From assembly GCA_023394655.1 (NCBI GenBank), contig JAEXAG010000103.1, positions 1-13,434 on the forward strand: DNA of 13,434 nucleotides. The letters are read 5' to 3'. Made by a program: the position numbers and the translations under genes. This document shows positions 1-6,145 of the stretch, one piece after another (positions within the stretch are counted from its first letter, which is position 1; each line of letters begins with the position of its first letter). This DNA comes from Pseudomonadota bacterium (lineage in GTDB: Bacteria > Pseudomonadota > Gammaproteobacteria > Xanthomonadales > Xanthomonadaceae). The notes beneath the pieces were generated by a model. The model did not search any database. It worked only from the letters and a program-made list of their open reading frames with translations, and had not been told where the DNA came from.

Positions 1-207
1 GGTGACGAAGACCGAGGTCGCGCCTTCGTTGCGGATCGCGAGCGGCCGCTTGCGCAGTGCGCCCTCGAACGAAGGCAGCGCGCCGTTGCAGGCGCCCGCG
101 GCGTTGACGGAATAGCTGCGGGCGGCATTGGCGGCGGACGCGCCCGAGGGGGCGACGGCGGCCGAAAGGACGAGCACGGCGAGGGCGGAGCGGATCGTGG
201 TTGGCAC
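1..207 (-). CDS. Secreted protein of unknown function, N-terminal part (cut by window edge)
   Basis: I do not recognise this gene. The reading frame is open from a GTG at 207 to the left edge (69 residues seen). The start is chosen because an AAGGAG Shine-Dalgarno lies at 222-217 on this strand, nine bases before the GTG, and no ATG is available. The protein begins with a typical Sec signal peptide: a short basic start (PTTIRSA), a hydrophobic stretch (LAVLVLSAAVA) and a probable cleavage after the alanine run SAANA. The mature part seen contains a cysteine (ACNGALPSF) and a segment rich in short polar and beta-type residues. It is therefore probably exported to the periplasm or cell surface. 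It lies downstream of pilU on the same strand, separated by about 80 bases that include a hairpin, so it may be a separate transcript. A pilus-related role would be pure guesswork. Confidence 0.6.
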   Translation of the reverse strand, partial: MPTTIRSALAVLVLSAAVAPSGASAANAARSYSVNAAGACNGALPSFEGALRKRPLAIRNEGATSVFVT

Positions 208-234
208 CGGGTATGACTCCTTGTCGTTGACGAA

Positions 235-255
235 GCCCGGCCACGACGGCCGGGC
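235..255 (-). terminator. Hairpin downstream of pilU, possible terminator
   Basis: A perfect 8-bp inverted repeat (GCCCGGCC / GGCCGGGC) with a 5-base loop lies 33 bases after the pilU stop codon. On the minus strand it is followed only by TTCGTC, not a clear T run, so intrinsic termination is uncertain. It also sits in the leader of the next gene (start at 207) and could act there instead. Confidence 0.4.
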
Positions 256-288
256 GGGAAAGTTCCTGCATCCCCTTTAAGACGGCCC

Positions 289-1422
289 TCAGGTGACCTC
301 GGCCACCTCGACGCCATCCAGGCCCTGCGACAGCGTGCGCGCGTCGCCGCCCTGCGCCAGCTTGATGCGCAGGCGCACCTCGTTGGCGGAGTCGGCGTAG
401 CGCAGCGCGTCCTCGTAGGAGATCTCGCCGGCCTGGTACAGCTCGAACAGGCTCTGGTCGAAGGTCTTCATGCCGAGGTTGGTCGATTCCTTCATGACCT
501 CCTTCAGCTTGTGGATCTCGCCGTCGCGGATGTAGTCCTGGACCAGCGGCGTGCCGAGCATGATCTCCATCGCCACCCGGCGGCCCTTGCCGTCCGGCGT
601 CGGGATCAGCTGCTGCGCGACCACGCCCTTGAGGTTCAGCGAAAGGTCCATCAGCAGCTGGCCGCGCCGGTCCTCGGGGAAGAAGTTGATGATGCGGTCC
701 ATCGCCTGGTTGGCGTTGTTCGCATGCAGCGTGCACAGCACCAGGTGGCCGGTCTCGGCGAAGGCGATGGCATGATCCATGCCCTCGCGGGTGCGCACCT
801 CGCCGATCATGATCACGTCCGGCGCCTGGCGCAGGGTGTTCTTCAGCGCGTTCTCCCAGCTGTCGGTGTCGATGCCGACCTCGCGCTGGGTGATGATGCA
901 GCCCTGGTGGCGATGCACGAACTCGATCGGGTCCTCGATGGTGATGATGTGCCCGGTGGAGTTCTGGTTGCGGTAGCCGATCATCGCCGCCAGCGATGTG
1001 GTCTTGCCGGTGCCGGTGCCGCCCACGAAGATGATGATGCCGCGCTTGGTCATCGCCAGCGTCTTGATGATCGGCGGCAGGTTGAGCTCCTCGACCGTCG
1101 GGATCCGGGTCTCGATGCGGCGCAGCACCATGCCCACCTGATTGCGCTGGTAGAACGCCGAGACACGGAAGCGGCCGACGCCGGCCAGGCCGATGGCGAA
1201 GTTGCACTCGTGGGTCTTCTCGAACTCCTCGCGCTGTGCCGGCGTCATCACCGAAAGCACCAGGTCCCGGCTCTGCTGCGGCGTCAGCGGGCTTTCGCCG
1301 ACCTTTTCGAGGACGCCGTTGACCTTCATCGTCGGCTCCATGCCCGCGGTGATGAACAGGTCCGAGGCGCGCTGCGACGCCATCAGTTTGAGCAGGGTGG
1401 TGAATTCGGCGGGCGTGGTCAT
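289..1422 (-). CDS. pilU: Type IV pilus retraction ATPase PilU
   Basis: PilU is a cytoplasmic hexameric secretion-type ATPase that works with PilT at the pilus base to power retraction in twitching motility. The 377-residue product has the usual length of the family. Seen in order: an N-terminal PAS-like region (1-120), Walker A GGTGTGKT (134-141), an Asp box IEDPIEFVH (162-170), Walker B DVIMIGEVR (202-210, catalytic Glu208) and a His box ETGHLVLCTLH (223-233). It lacks the AIRNLIRE motif that is present in the neighbouring PilT, which fits PilU. The C-terminus has the longer tail typical of PilU. The ATG at 1422 starts MTTPAEF, where homology begins; the frame stays open upstream only as a shadow of pilT. 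It follows pilT by 26 bases and is almost certainly cotranscribed with it. PilU is generally an accessory motor that depends on PilT. Confidence 0.96.
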   Translation of the reverse strand: MTTPAEFTTLLKLMASQRASDLFITAGMEPTMKVNGVLEKVGESPLTPQQSRDLVLSVMTPAQREEFEKTHECNFAIGLAGVGRFRVSAFYQRNQVGMVLRRIETRIPTVEELNLPPIIKTLAMTKRGIIIFVGGTGTGKTTSLAAMIGYRNQNSTGHIITIEDPIEFVHRHQGCIITQREVGIDTDSWENALKNTLRQAPDVIMIGEVRTREGMDHAIAFAETGHLVLCTLHANNANQAMDRIINFFPEDRRGQLLMDLSLNLKGVVAQQLIPTPDGKGRRVAMEIMLGTPLVQDYIRDGEIHKLKEVMKESTNLGMKTFDQSLFELYQAGEISYEDALRYADSANEVRLRIKLAQGGDARTLSQGLDGVEVAEVT

Positions 1423-1448
1423 GTCGGTGTCCGTAGTCGATGGGCGGT

Positions 1449-2486
1449 TCAGTCGAACAGCTTCTTTTCCCGGGCGTATTCGCGGGCCTGCTGGCGGGTG
1501 ATCAGGCTGCGCGCGACCAGATCCTGCAGGTGCTGGTCGAGCGTCATCATCCCGTACTGCTGGCCGGTCTGGATCGCCGAATACATCTGCGCCACCTTGT
1601 CCTCGCGGATCAGGTTGCGGATGGCCGGGATGCCCACCATGATCTCCCACGCCGCGGTGCGGCCGCCGCCGATCTTCTTCAGCAGCGCCTGCGAGATCAC
1701 CGCGCGCAAGCTTTCGGACAGCATCGAGCGGACCATCGGCTTCTCGCCGGCGGGGAACACGTCGATGATGCGGTCGATGGTCTTGGCCGCGCTGGAGGTG
1801 TGCAGGGTGCCGAACACCAGGTGGCCGGTCTCGGCCGCGGTCAATGCCAGGCGGATGGTCTCGAGGTCGCGCAACTCGCCGACCAGGATGTAGTCCGGGT
1901 CCTCGCGCAGCGCGGAACGCAGCGCCTCGTTGAAGCCGTGGGTGTCGCGGTGCACTTCGCGCTGGTTGATCAGGCACTTCTGCGACTGGTGCACGAATTC
2001 GATCGGGTCCTCGACCGAGAGGATGTGACCGTACTCGTTCTTGTTGATGTGGTCGAGCATCGCCGCCAGCGTGGTCGACTTGCCCGAGCCGGTCGGCCCG
2101 GTGACCAGGATCAGGCCCTGCGGCTGGTTCACCAGTTCGCGGAACAGCGGCGGGCAGCCGAGCTGGTCGAGCGTCAGCACTTCCGAGGGAATGGTACGGA
2201 ACACCGCGCCGGCGCCGCGGTTCTGGTTGAAGGCGTTGACGCGGAAACGCGCCAGGCCCGGGATTTCGAAAGAGAAGTCGGTTTCGAGGAACTCTTCGAA
2301 ATCGCGCCGCTGCTTGTCCGACATGATGTCGTACACCAGCGCATGGACCGTCTTGTGGTCCAGCGGCGGGATGTTGATGCGGCGCACGTCGCCGTCCACG
2401 CGGATCATCGGCGGCAAGCCCGCCGACAGGTGGAGGTCGGAAGCCTTGTTCTTGACCGAAAATGCCAGCAGTTCTGCGATGTCCAT
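1449..2486 (-). CDS. pilT: Type IV pilus twitching motility ATPase PilT
   Basis: PilT is the main hexameric ATPase that depolymerises type IV pili and drives twitching. The product is 345 residues, the standard PilT length. Visible motifs are Walker A GPTGSGKST (130-138), Asp box VEDPIEFVH (158-166), Walker B DYILVGELRDLET (198-210, catalytic Glu204), His box AETGHLVFGTLHT (218-230) and the PilT-specific retraction motif AIRNLIRE (288-295). Every catalytic element looks intact. The ATG at 2486 gives MDIAELLAFSVKNKASDLHL, the typical PilT N-terminus, with a weak GGGGA ribosome site about 5 bases upstream. It is the first gene of the pilT-pilU operon and is transcribed away from proC. The leader contains an 8-bp inverted repeat at 2501-2526. 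In Pseudomonas aeruginosa yggS lies between pilT and proC; here it does not. Confidence 0.97.
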   Translation of the reverse strand: MDIAELLAFSVKNKASDLHLSAGLPPMIRVDGDVRRINIPPLDHKTVHALVYDIMSDKQRRDFEEFLETDFSFEIPGLARFRVNAFNQNRGAGAVFRTIPSEVLTLDQLGCPPLFRELVNQPQGLILVTGPTGSGKSTTLAAMLDHINKNEYGHILSVEDPIEFVHQSQKCLINQREVHRDTHGFNEALRSALREDPDYILVGELRDLETIRLALTAAETGHLVFGTLHTSSAAKTIDRIIDVFPAGEKPMVRSMLSESLRAVISQALLKKIGGGRTAAWEIMVGIPAIRNLIREDKVAQMYSAIQTGQQYGMMTLDQHLQDLVARSLITRQQAREYAREKKLFD

Positions 2487-2500
2487 CTGGTTCCCCGATG

Positions 2501-2526
2501 CGTCCCGGTTCCCTTTCGCCGGGACG
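2501..2526. repeat. Inverted repeat in the pilT leader
   Basis: A perfect 8-bp inverted repeat (CGTCCCGG / CCGGGACG) with a 10-base spacer lies 14 bases upstream of the pilT start in the divergent pilT-proC region. Just outside it, on the minus strand, is a -10-like TATTCT (2535-2530). It could form a hairpin in the pilT mRNA leader, with AAAGGGAA in the loop, or be a protein-binding dyad. Function is inferred from position only. Confidence 0.4.
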
Positions 2527-2618
2527 GGCAGAATACCCACAACCCGCCGAAGATGGCAGCACCCGCCTCGCCGGCCTGCCATCCGGCCCGGAATGCCGCC
2601 GACAGGAGCCCCGCCGAA

Positions 2619-3461
2619 ATGAACCCCGAAACGTCCTCGCCCGCCTTTCCAGCCATCGCCTTCATCGGCGGCGGCAACATGGCGCGAAGCCTGATCGGCG
2701 GCCTGCTGCAGGCCGGCGCCGCGCCCGCCGACATCCATGTCGCCGAGCCGGTGACGGCCCTGCGCGATGCCCTCCGGAGCGATTTCGGCGTGCAGGTGCA
2801 TGCCGATGCCGCGGCCGCCGCGCGCGAAGCCGGGACCTGGGTGCTGGCGGTCAAGCCGCAGGTGATGCGCGAAGTCTGCGAAGGCCTGGCCGCGCTGGCC
2901 CGGGAGCGGCAGCCGCTGGTGGTCTCGATCGCCGCGGGCATCACCGGCCGCCAGATCGCCCGCTGGCTGGGCGGCAACGTGGCCGTGGTGCGGACCATGC
3001 CCAACACGCCGGCACTGCTCGGTGCGGGCGTCACCGGCCTGCACGCCAATGCGGCGGTTTCCGTGGCGCAGCGTCGCGTCGCCGACGCGCTCTTGGCCAG
3101 CGCAGGCGAGCGCGTCTGGGTGGAGGACGAAGCCCTGATGGACGCGGTCACCGGCGTGTCCGGCAGCGGCCCGGCCTACGTCTTCCTGCTGGCGGAATCC
3201 CTGCAGGCCGCCGGCGAGGCCGAAGGCCTGCCGGCCGATGCCGCGCGCCGCCTGGCCGTACAGACCCTGCTTGGCGCCGCCCGCATGCTGGTCCACGACG
3301 ACACCCCGGCGGCCGAACTGCGCCGCCGCGTCACTTCGCCCAACGGCACCACCCAGGCGGCGATCGAGAGCTTCGAGCGCGACGGCTTCCGCGAGATCGT
3401 CGCGCGCGCCGTGCATGCCGCGCGGGTGCGCGGCGCGGAACTCGCCGCCGACAACGAATGA
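2619..3461 (+). CDS. proC: Pyrroline-5-carboxylate reductase
   Basis: ProC catalyses the last step of proline synthesis, NAD(P)H-dependent reduction of 1-pyrroline-5-carboxylate to proline, in the cytoplasm. The product has 280 residues, near the family norm. Motifs in order: Rossmann dinucleotide loop FIGGGNMARSLIGGL (15-29), AVKPQ (77-81), RTMPNTPALLGAGVTGL (125-141) and the C-terminal dimer and substrate region with GVSGSGPAYVF (179-189) and SPNGTTQAAIE (240-250). The start at 2619 has an AGGAG at 2604-2608, ten bases upstream, and lies just before the first beta strand; an in-frame ATG at 2553 would add 22 unsupported residues. It is divergent from pilT and is followed, possibly with a 4-base ATGA overlap, by a small lipoprotein gene, so the two are probably one operon. 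Confidence 0.96.
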   Translation: MNPETSSPAFPAIAFIGGGNMARSLIGGLLQAGAAPADIHVAEPVTALRDALRSDFGVQVHADAAAAAREAGTWVLAVKPQVMREVCEGLAALARERQPLVVSIAAGITGRQIARWLGGNVAVVRTMPNTPALLGAGVTGLHANAAVSVAQRRVADALLASAGERVWVEDEALMDAVTGVSGSGPAYVFLLAESLQAAGEAEGLPADAARRLAVQTLLGAARMLVHDDTPAAELRRRVTSPNGTTQAAIESFERDGFREIVARAVHAARVRGAELAADNE

Positions 3462-3469
3462 GGCCCGAG

Positions 3470-3967
3470 ATGGAATCCCGCATCCCGATGCCGTTTTCCC
3501 TGCTGCCCGTCGCCGCCGTCATGCTGGCCCTGGCCGGCTGCGGTGGCGCATCCGAACCCGCACCGGCCCAGCCGGTCGGCCGCAACGCGCCGAGCCAGGA
3601 GGCGGACATGCGCCTGGACGAAATGCGCATCGAGGCGCGGCTGGTGCGCGCCGCCGATCTCGGCGAGGCGATGGCCGCGCGCTACGGCCTGCCGCGCGAC
3701 GACGACGCGTGGTTGCTGCTGATTTCCCCGCGCGATTCCGAAGGCGACGGCGTCGCGCTGGACGGGCTGAAGATCGAGGCCGAGGCTGGCAGCCTGATCG
3801 ACGCCCCGGCCGTCATCGAACTCCAGCGCATCGAATCCAACGGCCTGCAGGATTTCGTCGGCGTCATCCGCGCCCGCGCGCCGGCCACGCTGCGCATCGC
3901 CATCGAGGCCCGGCGCAACGGTGCCCGCGCGAGCATGGGCTTCACCCGCGAACTGCCGCGACGCTGA
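3470..3967 (+). CDS. Small lipoprotein, DUF4426-like
   Basis: A 165-residue predicted lipoprotein. The start at 3470 gives a signal sequence MESRIPMPFSLLPVAAV followed by the lipobox LAGC with Cys24; a GAGG lies six bases upstream. An ATG at 3458 overlapping the proC stop (ATGA) and one at 3488 are alternatives that leave the lipobox intact. After a Pro/Ala-rich linker (25-45) comes a compact domain of about 115 residues. It carries the pattern I recall for DUF4426 proteins: a tyrosine/glycine turn after a helix (ARYGLPRDDDAWLLLISPRD, 70-89), a central L.RIESNGLQDFVGVI segment and a closing strand MGFTRELPRR. A DUF4426 gene also lies near proC in Pseudomonas, which supports the call. Its molecular role is unknown; it probably sits in the periplasm, anchored to a membrane. 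The assignment is from memory of the family, so moderate certainty. Confidence 0.75.
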   Translation: MESRIPMPFSLLPVAAVMLALAGCGGASEPAPAQPVGRNAPSQEADMRLDEMRIEARLVRAADLGEAMAARYGLPRDDDAWLLLISPRDSEGDGVALDGLKIEAEAGSLIDAPAVIELQRIESNGLQDFVGVIRARAPATLRIAIEARRNGARASMGFTRELPRR

Positions 3968-3988
3968 GGGTCACGCTCAGGCGCGTCG
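3959..3988. terminator. Imperfect hairpin between two converging genes
   Basis: CGACGCTGAG (3959-3968) can pair with CTCA plus GCGTCG (3976-3988) leaving a 3-base bulge, giving ten base pairs around a 7-base loop. It spans both stop codons of the converging lipoprotein and btuF-like genes, which are only 9 bases apart. There is no T tract on either side, so bidirectional termination is a guess from position. Confidence 0.3.
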
Positions 3989-4774
3989 GCGCGCCCAGTC
4001 CTGCACGATGCCGGCAATCTCCCTCACGCCTTCGGTCAGGGCCGCCGGCCCCGGCTGCAGGATCAGCGGCGATTTGACCTCGTGCAGCTCGCCGTCGCGC
4101 ACCGCCGGGATCGCCTCCCAGCCGGGCCGCGCGGCGACTTTCTCCGGACGGAACTTCTTGCCGCACCAGGAGCCGATGATGATGTCCGGCGCGCGCCGCA
4201 CCACCTCGCCGGCATCGGCAAGGATGCGCTGCCGCGCCAGGGGCTCGGCCGCGTGCTCGGGAAACACGTCGTCGCCGCCGGCCAGCGTGACCAACTCGCT
4301 GACCCAGCGGATGCCGGTGATCGGCGGATCGTCCCATTCCTCGAAATACACCCGCGGACGCGCCGGCAGCCGCGACGCGGACTCGGCGATCGCGTCCAGC
4401 CCGCGCTTCAGCCCGTCGGCATACGCCTCGGCGCGCGCGGCGACGCCGACCAACGCCCCCAGCCGGCGGATGTAATCGAGGATGTCTTCGACGCTGCGGT
4501 GGTTGCTGATCCACACTTCCACGCCGCGGCGGATCAGCTCGGCGGCGATGTCGGCCTGGATGTCGGAGAACCCGACGACGAAATCCGGCTCCAGCTTGAG
4601 GATCTCGCCGATCTTCGCGCTGGTGAACGCACTGACCTTGGGCTTTTCCCTGCGTGCCTGCGGCGGGCGCACGGTGAAGCCGGAAATGCCGACGATGCGG
4701 TGCTGCTCGCCGAGCGCGTACAGGGTTTCGGTCGGCTCCTCGGTGAGGCAGACGATCCGGCGCGGTCCGCTCAT
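3977..4774 (-). CDS. Cobalamin-binding (BtuF/TroA-like) protein without signal peptide
   Basis: The 265-residue product has the fold pattern of class III (helical-backbone) periplasmic binding proteins such as BtuF. An N-terminal lobe begins RIVCLTEEPTETLYALG (6-22) with HRIVGISGFTVRPP (25-38), followed by EILKLEPDFVVGFSDIQADI (57-76), a linking helix (about 95-130), and a C-terminal lobe with PRVYFEEWDDPPITGIRWVS (140-159) and APDIIIGSW (195-203). Homologues in Xanthomonadaceae are annotated as cobalamin-binding proteins; ligand binding is inferred from the family. No hydrophobic leader precedes MSGPRR, and the frame upstream is only a pdxH shadow, so as it stands the protein should stay in the cytoplasm. 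No permease, ATPase or TonB receptor is nearby. It starts 25 bases after the pdxH stop and is probably cotranscribed with it. Confidence 0.8.
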   Translation of the reverse strand: MSGPRRIVCLTEEPTETLYALGEQHRIVGISGFTVRPPQARREKPKVSAFTSAKIGEILKLEPDFVVGFSDIQADIAAELIRRGVEVWISNHRSVEDILDYIRRLGALVGVAARAEAYADGLKRGLDAIAESASRLPARPRVYFEEWDDPPITGIRWVSELVTLAGGDDVFPEHAAEPLARQRILADAGEVVRRAPDIIIGSWCGKKFRPEKVAARPGWEAIPAVRDGELHEVKSPLILQPGPAALTEGVREIAGIVQDWARRRA

Positions 4775-4799
4775 GCGTCCGCCCCCGGCAGCGGGGAAC

Positions 4800-5402
4800 T
4801 CACGGGTAGAGCATCCGTTTCGACCAGCGGCCGTCGTCGTCGCGTTCGTACAGCCAGCGCTCGTGCAGGCGGAACTTCGCGCCGTGCCAGAACTCGATCG
4901 CCCGCGGCACCACGCGGGTGCCCGACCAATCGCCCGGACGCGGCACCGGCCGGCCCTCGAACTCCTGCTCGAAGGCTTCGATGCGCTGCTCGAAAGTGGC
5001 GCGCGCATCAAGCGTGCGGGATTGCTCCGAAGCCCAGGCGCCGATCTGGCTCAGGCGCGGGCGCGACGCGAAATACGCATCGGCCTCGGCCTCGGACACC
5101 GGCTCGACCCGGCCCTCGATGCGGATCTCGATGCCGGCTTCGCCCATATGCGGCCACCAGAACAGCAGCGCCGCCTGCGGGTTGGCGGCAAGCTCCGCGC
5201 CCTTGCGGCCATCGGTATGGCTGTAGAACACGAAGCCGCGCGCATCGAACTCCTTGAGCAGGACGATGCGCGCCGCGGGCCGACCGCGCGCGTCGGCGGT
5301 GGCGAGGGTCATGCCGGTGGCGTCGGCCTCGCAGTGCCCGGCCTCGGCGAACAGCCGGGCGAAGGCATCGAGGGCTTCCTGCAACAGGGGATCGGTCGTC
5401 AT
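4800..5402 (-). CDS. pdxH: Pyridoxamine/pyridoxine 5'-phosphate oxidase
   Basis: PdxH uses FMN and O2 to oxidise pyridoxine or pyridoxamine 5'-phosphate to pyridoxal 5'-phosphate, the final and salvage step of vitamin B6 cofactor synthesis, as a cytoplasmic dimer. The product has 200 residues. Conserved parts seen are the FMN-binding strand-loop ARIVLLKEFDARGFVFYSHT (44-63) with Arg66-Lys67, the core ALLFWWP (78-84), the substrate segment YFASRPRLSQIGAWASEQS (110-128), and the C-terminal signature EFWHGAKFRLHERWLY (170-185) with Arg178 and His180 matching E. coli Arg197 and His199. The start ATG at 5402 opens MTTDPLLQEALDAF and has no Shine-Dalgarno, but GACAAT lies six bases upstream (see the promoter entry). 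The gene heads a pair with the cobalamin-binding protein gene; the dodecin remnant lies 45 bases upstream on the same strand. Confidence 0.95.
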   Translation of the reverse strand: MTTDPLLQEALDAFARLFAEAGHCEADATGMTLATADARGRPAARIVLLKEFDARGFVFYSHTDGRKGAELAANPQAALLFWWPHMGEAGIEIRIEGRVEPVSEAEADAYFASRPRLSQIGAWASEQSRTLDARATFEQRIEAFEQEFEGRPVPRPGDWSGTRVVPRAIEFWHGAKFRLHERWLYERDDDGRWSKRMLYP

Positions 5403-5408
5403 GTCGCC

Positions 5409-5414
5409 ATTGTC
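5409..5414 (-). promoter_or_regulatory. -10-like hexamer six bases before pdxH
   Basis: GACAAT on the minus strand ends exactly six bases before the pdxH ATG, with no ribosome site between. The same spacing is seen before aroK and the WGR gene. It differs from the -10 consensus at the usually strong first T, and I see no -35 element. It is the weakest of the three. Confidence 0.3.
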
Positions 5415-5447
5415 ACCCGCGGCGCGCGCCGACGCACCCGGCGGCCG

Positions 5448-5591
5448 TCACTCGACCAGGAAGGTCACGCGCATGTTGAGGCGCCATTCGGTGACGCTGC
5501 CGTCCGGGCCGGTGACCACCTTGACCTCGTTGACCCAGGCGCCCTGGATGCCCTTGACGGTCTCGGCGGTCTTGGCGCGGCCGCGTTGAAT
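5448..5591 (-). pseudogene. Dodecin remnant, lacking its first ~20 codons
   Basis: Dodecins are about 68-residue flavin-binding proteins that form dodecameric shells buffering free flavins. Here 47 codons ending at the TGA at 5450-5448 read like the dodecin C-terminal two thirds: AKTAETVKGIQGAWVNEVKV, then VTGPDGSVTEWRLNMRVTFL and a final VE. This covers the end of the helix, strand 2 with the flavin-stacking Trp region (GAW) and strand 3. Resemblance stops at the residues IQRG (5591-5580). Further upstream the frame is open but reads CRHRTR and has no ATG, GTG or TTG start, no ribosome site and no first beta strand. The missing part would fall on the aroK promoter and start codon. I judge it a decayed gene cut at its 5' end. 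It lies 45 bases before pdxH on the same strand. Confidence 0.8.
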
Positions 5592-5596
5592 CCTTG

Positions 5597-5602
5597 TACG
5601 AT
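5597..5602 (+). promoter_or_regulatory. -10-like element TACGAT before aroK, candidate leaderless promoter
   Basis: TACGAT ends six bases before the aroK ATG at 5609, so transcription would be expected to start at or next to the A of the start codon. No Shine-Dalgarno precedes the ATG. A weak TTGGCG (5572-5577) lies 19 bases upstream, inside the dodecin remnant. Confidence 0.45.
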
Positions 5603-5608
5603 GCCGGC

Positions 5609-6145
5609 ATGGAAACCGCGTGCAACCTGGTGCTGGTCGGGCCGATGGGCGCGGGCAAGACCTCGATCGGCAAACGCCTTGCCGAGGCGCTGGGCCTGCG
5701 CTTCGTCGATGCCGACCGCGAGTTGGAGCAGCGCACCGGGGCGAGCATCGCGCGCATCTTCGATTGCGAGGGCGAAGCGGGCTTCCGGGTTCGCGAATCG
5801 GCGCTGCTCGTCGAACTGCTGGCCACCCCGGGGCTCGTCATCGCGACCGGCGGCGGCGTGGTGCTGGATCCGGCCAACCGCGAACGACTGCGCCGCGACG
5901 CCTTCGCCATCCACCTGCACGCCAGCGTCGGCGAACAGCTGCGCCGGCTCGCGCGTTGCCGCCAGCGCCCGCTGCTGCAACGGCCGGATCGCGAAACGGT
6001 GCTGCAGGAAATGGCCGAACTGCGCACGCCCCTGTATGGGGAAGTGGCGCGGCTGCGGGTGGAGACCGATGGCACCACGCCGGCACAGGCCTGCCGCGCG
6101 CTGCTGCCGCGGCTGCGCCAGCACGGACGGGAGCACGCCGCGTGA
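5609..6145 (+). CDS. aroK: Shikimate kinase
   Basis: AroK phosphorylates the 3-hydroxyl of shikimate with ATP in the pathway to chorismate and aromatic amino acids; it is a cytoplasmic P-loop kinase. The product has 178 residues, the usual size. Seen: Walker A GPMGAGKTS (11-19), the shikimate-binding pair FVDAD (32-36) with Asp34 and Asp36, GFRVRE with Arg60, the GGG motif ATGGGVV (79-85), the lid arginine in RPLLQRP (Arg120) and ELRTPLY with Arg139. The ATG at 5609 (METACNLVLVGPMG) matches family starts; an in-frame TTG at 5594 would add only five residues. There is no ribosome site but TACGAT lies six bases upstream. The stop overlaps the aroB start by four bases (GTGA), so translation is probably coupled. 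Confidence 0.95.
   Translation: METACNLVLVGPMGAGKTSIGKRLAEALGLRFVDADRELEQRTGASIARIFDCEGEAGFRVRESALLVELLATPGLVIATGGGVVLDPANRERLRRDAFAIHLHASVGEQLRRLARCRQRPLLQRPDRETVLQEMAELRTPLYGEVARLRVETDGTTPAQACRALLPRLRQHGREHAA

Noticed and set aside
1423..2562. N-terminal extension of PilU into the pilT gene
   Set aside because: The upstream frame is a shadow of pilT, and PilU homology starts at MTTPAEF.
1440..2618. Long plus-strand frame running in front of proC and across pilT
   Set aside because: The part before 2619 is antisense to pilT. Only the segment from 2619 resembles a protein family, and a good ribosome site supports that start.
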